The notes beneath the pieces were generated by a model. That model made no database searches, was not told the DNA's origin, and saw only the letters and a list, made by a program, of their open reading frames with translations. Below are positions 6,098 through 7,755 of a stretch of 7,755 nt of DNA, in pieces; position 1 is the stretch's first letter; the number at the start of each line of letters is the position of its first letter. Made by a program: the position numbers and the translations under genes. Origin of the DNA: JBDKTH01 sp964558295 (lineage in GTDB: Bacteria; Planctomycetota; Planctomycetia; Pirellulales; Thermoguttaceae); NCBI GenBank assembly GCA_964558295.1, contig CAZLDQ010000246.1, positions 1 through 7,755 of the forward strand, given 5' to 3'.

Positions 6098-7237
6098 ATG
6101 GAAGAACGACGTGTCAAAATCCTGCTAGTCGAAGACGATCCGGATGATGTCTGGATCATGCGGAACCTGCTGGGCGACCGCTGGGACGGCCCATTCGATC
6201 TGGTTCATGTGGAAATGCTTGCCCCAGCGTTAGACCTCTGCGCTCAGGGAGGGATTGACGTCCTCCTGCTCGATCTCACGCTGCCCGACAGCCATGGTCT
6301 GGAGACATTCTTGCAGGCCTATGCCAAAGCGGGCAACATCCCCATCGTTGTATTGACCGGATTCGACGATGAGCAGACCGCCGTGAAAGCCGTTCAGGCT
6401 GGCGCGCAAGACTACCTCGTCAAAGGGCAGGTCGACGACAACTTATTGCTCCGTTCGATCCGCTATGCTATCGAGCGGAGCCGTCGCGACTGTGTGGAAC
6501 GAGCCTTGCAAGCGACGTCGGAGGAGTTTCGCTTGGCCCAGAAGATCCAGAAGCGTCTTTTCCCCGCGAAGGCTCCTTTGCTCGATGGCTTCGACATTGC
6601 TGGGGCGGTCTACCCAGCGGCCGAAACGGCAGGCGATTACTTCGACTACATCCCCATGCAGCACAATGCGCTGGGAATCGTTGTCGGTGACGTCAGCAGC
6701 CATGGCATGGGGCCGGCCCTGGTGATGGCCGAGACCCGAGCCTGTCTGCACGCGCTGGCCCAAGCCTTCGGCGATGTGGGAGAGATCCTGACCCGCGCCA
6801 ATCGGGTCTTGGCGCGCGACGTGGACGAGTTCCACTTCGTCACCCTCGCCATGGCCCGGCTCGATCCCGTGCGGCGTACGATGATCTATGCCAGCGCTGG
6901 GCAACGAAGCTACTTGATCGAGCGACTCGGCGGAGTCCGTGTGCTCGATAGTACCAGTCCTCCCCTGGGGATCGAAAAGGATCTGATCGTCCCCTCAGCT
7001 CCGCAGCTCACGTTGGAGCGAGGGCAACTGGTCGTGCTCTTCACCGACGGCGTCGTCGAGACCGAATCCGCGGCCCAAGCCCGTTTCGGCTGTCAACGGG
7101 CGTTGAAGCTGATCCAGAACGAACGCCATAAGCCGGCCCAGGATATCGTCGAATCCCTCCACCAAACCCTGGCAGACTTCCGCGGTTCACGCCCCCAGGT
7201 TGATGATGTAACCATCGTGGTGATCAAAGTGACATGA
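6098..7237 (+). CDS. Response regulator with PP2C (SpoIIE/RsbU-type) serine phosphatase output
   Basis: A 379-residue fusion of a receiver and a protein phosphatase. REC spans about 5-125: acidic pair Glu12-Asp13 (LLVEDDPDD), phospho-acceptor Asp59 (LLLDLTLPDSHG), Thr87 and Lys109 (LVKG; the usual proline after Lys is missing, as in many RsbU-like regulators). A helical linker, about 115-150, leads into the phosphatase, whose metal-binding acidic positions all appear present: Asp180 (ETAGDYFDY, with AGD in place of GGD), Asp198 (VVGDVSSHGMG), Asp317 (LFTDGVVE) and Asp369-Asp370 (VDDVTIVV). In this family the substrate is usually a phosphorylated STAS-domain anti-anti-sigma factor, controlled by partner switching; none is encoded here. 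The gene begins five bases after the small regulator with no Shine-Dalgarno sequence, implying translational coupling and one operon. The open frame continues upstream to 5972 inside the previous gene, but homology begins only at the ATG used here. Confidence 0.93.
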   Translation: MEERRVKILLVEDDPDDVWIMRNLLGDRWDGPFDLVHVEMLAPALDLCAQGGIDVLLLDLTLPDSHGLETFLQAYAKAGNIPIVVLTGFDDEQTAVKAVQAGAQDYLVKGQVDDNLLLRSIRYAIERSRRDCVERALQATSEEFRLAQKIQKRLFPAKAPLLDGFDIAGAVYPAAETAGDYFDYIPMQHNALGIVVGDVSSHGMGPALVMAETRACLHALAQAFGDVGEILTRANRVLARDVDEFHFVTLAMARLDPVRRTMIYASAGQRSYLIERLGGVRVLDSTSPPLGIEKDLIVPSAPQLTLERGQLVVLFTDGVVETESAAQARFGCQRALKLIQNERHKPAQDIVESLHQTLADFRGSRPQVDDVTIVVIKVT

Positions 7238-7404
7238 AGGGGGACTGCGATTAGGAACTGGGGCCTGGAGATCGAGAGGTGGGGGCGGGACTGCACATTC
7301 CAGACCTGCGGCGGCCTGTCCCTCCGGCACTTGCACGTTCACCAGACCGTCCCGCTCGACGTAGATTCTATCCTCTTGTGGCAATCCTTGACCTTGCCCC
7401 TAAA
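7238..7404. other. Non-coding stretch after the phosphatase gene
   Basis: No gene, RNA or clear terminator was recognised. GCGGGAC (7285-7291) and GTCCCGC (7349-7355) are complementary, but 57 bases apart with no T-run. On the minus strand a short open frame from a TTG at 7384 reads in a mildly protein-like way (PQEDRIYVERDGLVNVQVP) before running into the 3' end of the phosphatase gene. It has no recognisable family and no supported start, so it is not called. Confidence 0.5.
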
Positions 7405-7589
7405 CACAGGCATCCTGCCTACTTTGTAGCACAAGCATCTTGCTTGTGTATCTCGTAACACAAGCATCCTGCTTGTGCACCATGCGCCAAGCATCCCGCT
7501 TGTGTATCTGGTAGCATAAGCATCCTGCTTGTGTATCTCGTAGCATAAGCATCCTGCTTGTGCACCATGCGCCAAGCATCCCGCCTAAG
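7405..7589. repeat. Array of seven 19-base hairpin repeats
   Basis: Seven tandem copies of a unit related to CACAAGCATCCTGCTTGTG, each an inverted repeat with arms of up to 8 bases and a 3-base loop. Units lie at 7405-7423, 7430-7448, 7459-7477, 7486-7504, 7515-7533, 7544-7562 and 7571-7589. Spacers are 10 bases (TATCTCGTAG type), 8 bases (CACCATGC) or, after the first unit, 6 bases. Units 2 and 3 are perfect palindromic hairpins; units 4 and 7 lose the loop-closing pair; units 5 and 6 have a T at position 3 that gives a G-U pair in plus-strand RNA. Unit 1 carries matching changes in both arms. The array follows the phosphatase stop codon by about 170 bases. Function is unknown; an intergenic palindromic repeat family (REP-like) or a 3' transcript structure are both possible. 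Confidence 0.9.
7449..7584. repeat. 85-base higher-order duplication within the repeat array
   Basis: Bases 7449-7499 and 7534-7584 match over 51 positions with two differences (A/G at 7458/7543 and C/T at 7461/7546). Each copy holds a TATCTCGTA spacer, a hairpin unit, the CACCATGC spacer and the start of a degenerate unit. The 85-base offset (29+27+29) shows that the array grew by duplicating a block of three units as well as single units. Confidence 0.8.
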
Positions 7590-7755
7590 CTGCGGCGGCT
7601 GCGCGGAGTCCGCCTCCGGCAAGATGTCGAAGCCACACGTAAGCGGGCCGCCTGCCTAGCAGCCCGTTGAAAAAGTCCGCTAAGCCGACCTTCCCAACGT
7701 GCGGGGCTGGCGCTAAACTGGTGGCGTCGCGTGAAGCGACGGTGGACTTGGTCGG
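7590..7755. other. Intergenic tail with a possible insertion-sequence end
   Basis: No gene was recognised up to the window edge. The segment AGCAGCCCGTTGAAAAAGTC around 7659-7677 resembles the terminal sequences of some transposable elements (CAGCC-x-GTTGAAAAAG type), recalled from general familiarity rather than matched to a named element. CCGACC at 7685-7690 and GGTCGG at 7750-7755 form a 6-base inverted pair, and CGTCGC/GCGACG at 7725-7741 forms a small hairpin. No transposase can be seen, since the sequence ends here. Confidence 0.3.

Noticed and set aside
7285..7355. Complementary GCGGGAC and GTCCCGC as a terminator for the cassette
   Set aside because: The loop is 57 bases and no T-run follows.
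7187..7384. Minus-strand frame from TTG at 7384 (PQEDRIYVERDGLVNVQVP)
   Set aside because: The composition is mildly protein-like, but it is short, lacks a ribosome binding site, overlaps the phosphatase gene and matches no family I know.
7405..7589. CRISPR array
   Set aside because: Spacers are only 6-10 bases and recur in sequence (TATCTCGTAG, CACCATGC), the units vary, and no cas gene is present.
7339..7636. Three overlapping minus-strand open frames with recurring segments such as HKQDA and AGCLCY
   Set aside because: They are translations of the hairpin repeats in all three frames. The 85-base period is not a multiple of three, so the same DNA appears in each frame; there is no domain or credible start.

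Overview
The window is G+C-rich, densely coding DNA (roughly 60% G+C by eye) from a bacterial chromosome. The tRNA without an encoded CCA, a PheS carrying a four-cysteine insertion, GTG starts on pheS and pheT, and a response regulator fused to a PP2C phosphatase next to a soluble PAS histidine kinase together suggest a planctomycete-like organism (Pirellula-type). That assignment is inference and no marker in the window settles it.

Layout, left to right. (1) Bases 1-88: the 3' half of a tRNA-Pro(GGG) gene, cut by the window edge, followed by a strong intrinsic terminator. (2) Bases 89-173: a short leader with complementary segments that could fold in two mutually exclusive ways, ending at the pheS ribosome binding site. 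(3) Bases 174-3637: pheS and pheT, the two subunits of phenylalanyl-tRNA synthetase, both complete and co-directional with a 35-base gap. (4) Bases 3710-7237: a compact three-gene signalling cassette on the same strand with gaps of only 4 and 5 bases. It encodes a cytoplasmic two-PAS histidine kinase, a single-domain Rcp1-like response regulator, and a response regulator joined to a SpoIIE/RsbU-type serine phosphatase. (5) Bases 7238-7755: about 520 bases with no credible gene. This stretch holds an array of 19-base hairpin-forming repeats (7405-7589) and, near the right edge, a sequence resembling the end of an insertion sequence.

How the genes may work together. PheS and PheT form the alpha2-beta2 enzyme that charges tRNA-Phe; this is housekeeping. 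In the cassette, the kinase should autophosphorylate on His414 and pass phosphate to one or both REC domains (Asp70 of the small regulator, Asp59 of the phosphatase fusion). The output would be protein dephosphorylation rather than DNA binding, as in RsbU-type partner switching, where a STAS-domain anti-anti-sigma protein is the usual substrate. No STAS protein, anti-sigma factor or sigma factor lies in the window, so the target is unknown.

Points worth a second look are a seven-A run at the kinase stop codon where loss of one base would fuse kinase and regulator in frame, the repeat array with pairing-preserving substitutions, the alternative hairpins before pheS, and the tRNA-Pro T-loop with G where U55 is expected.
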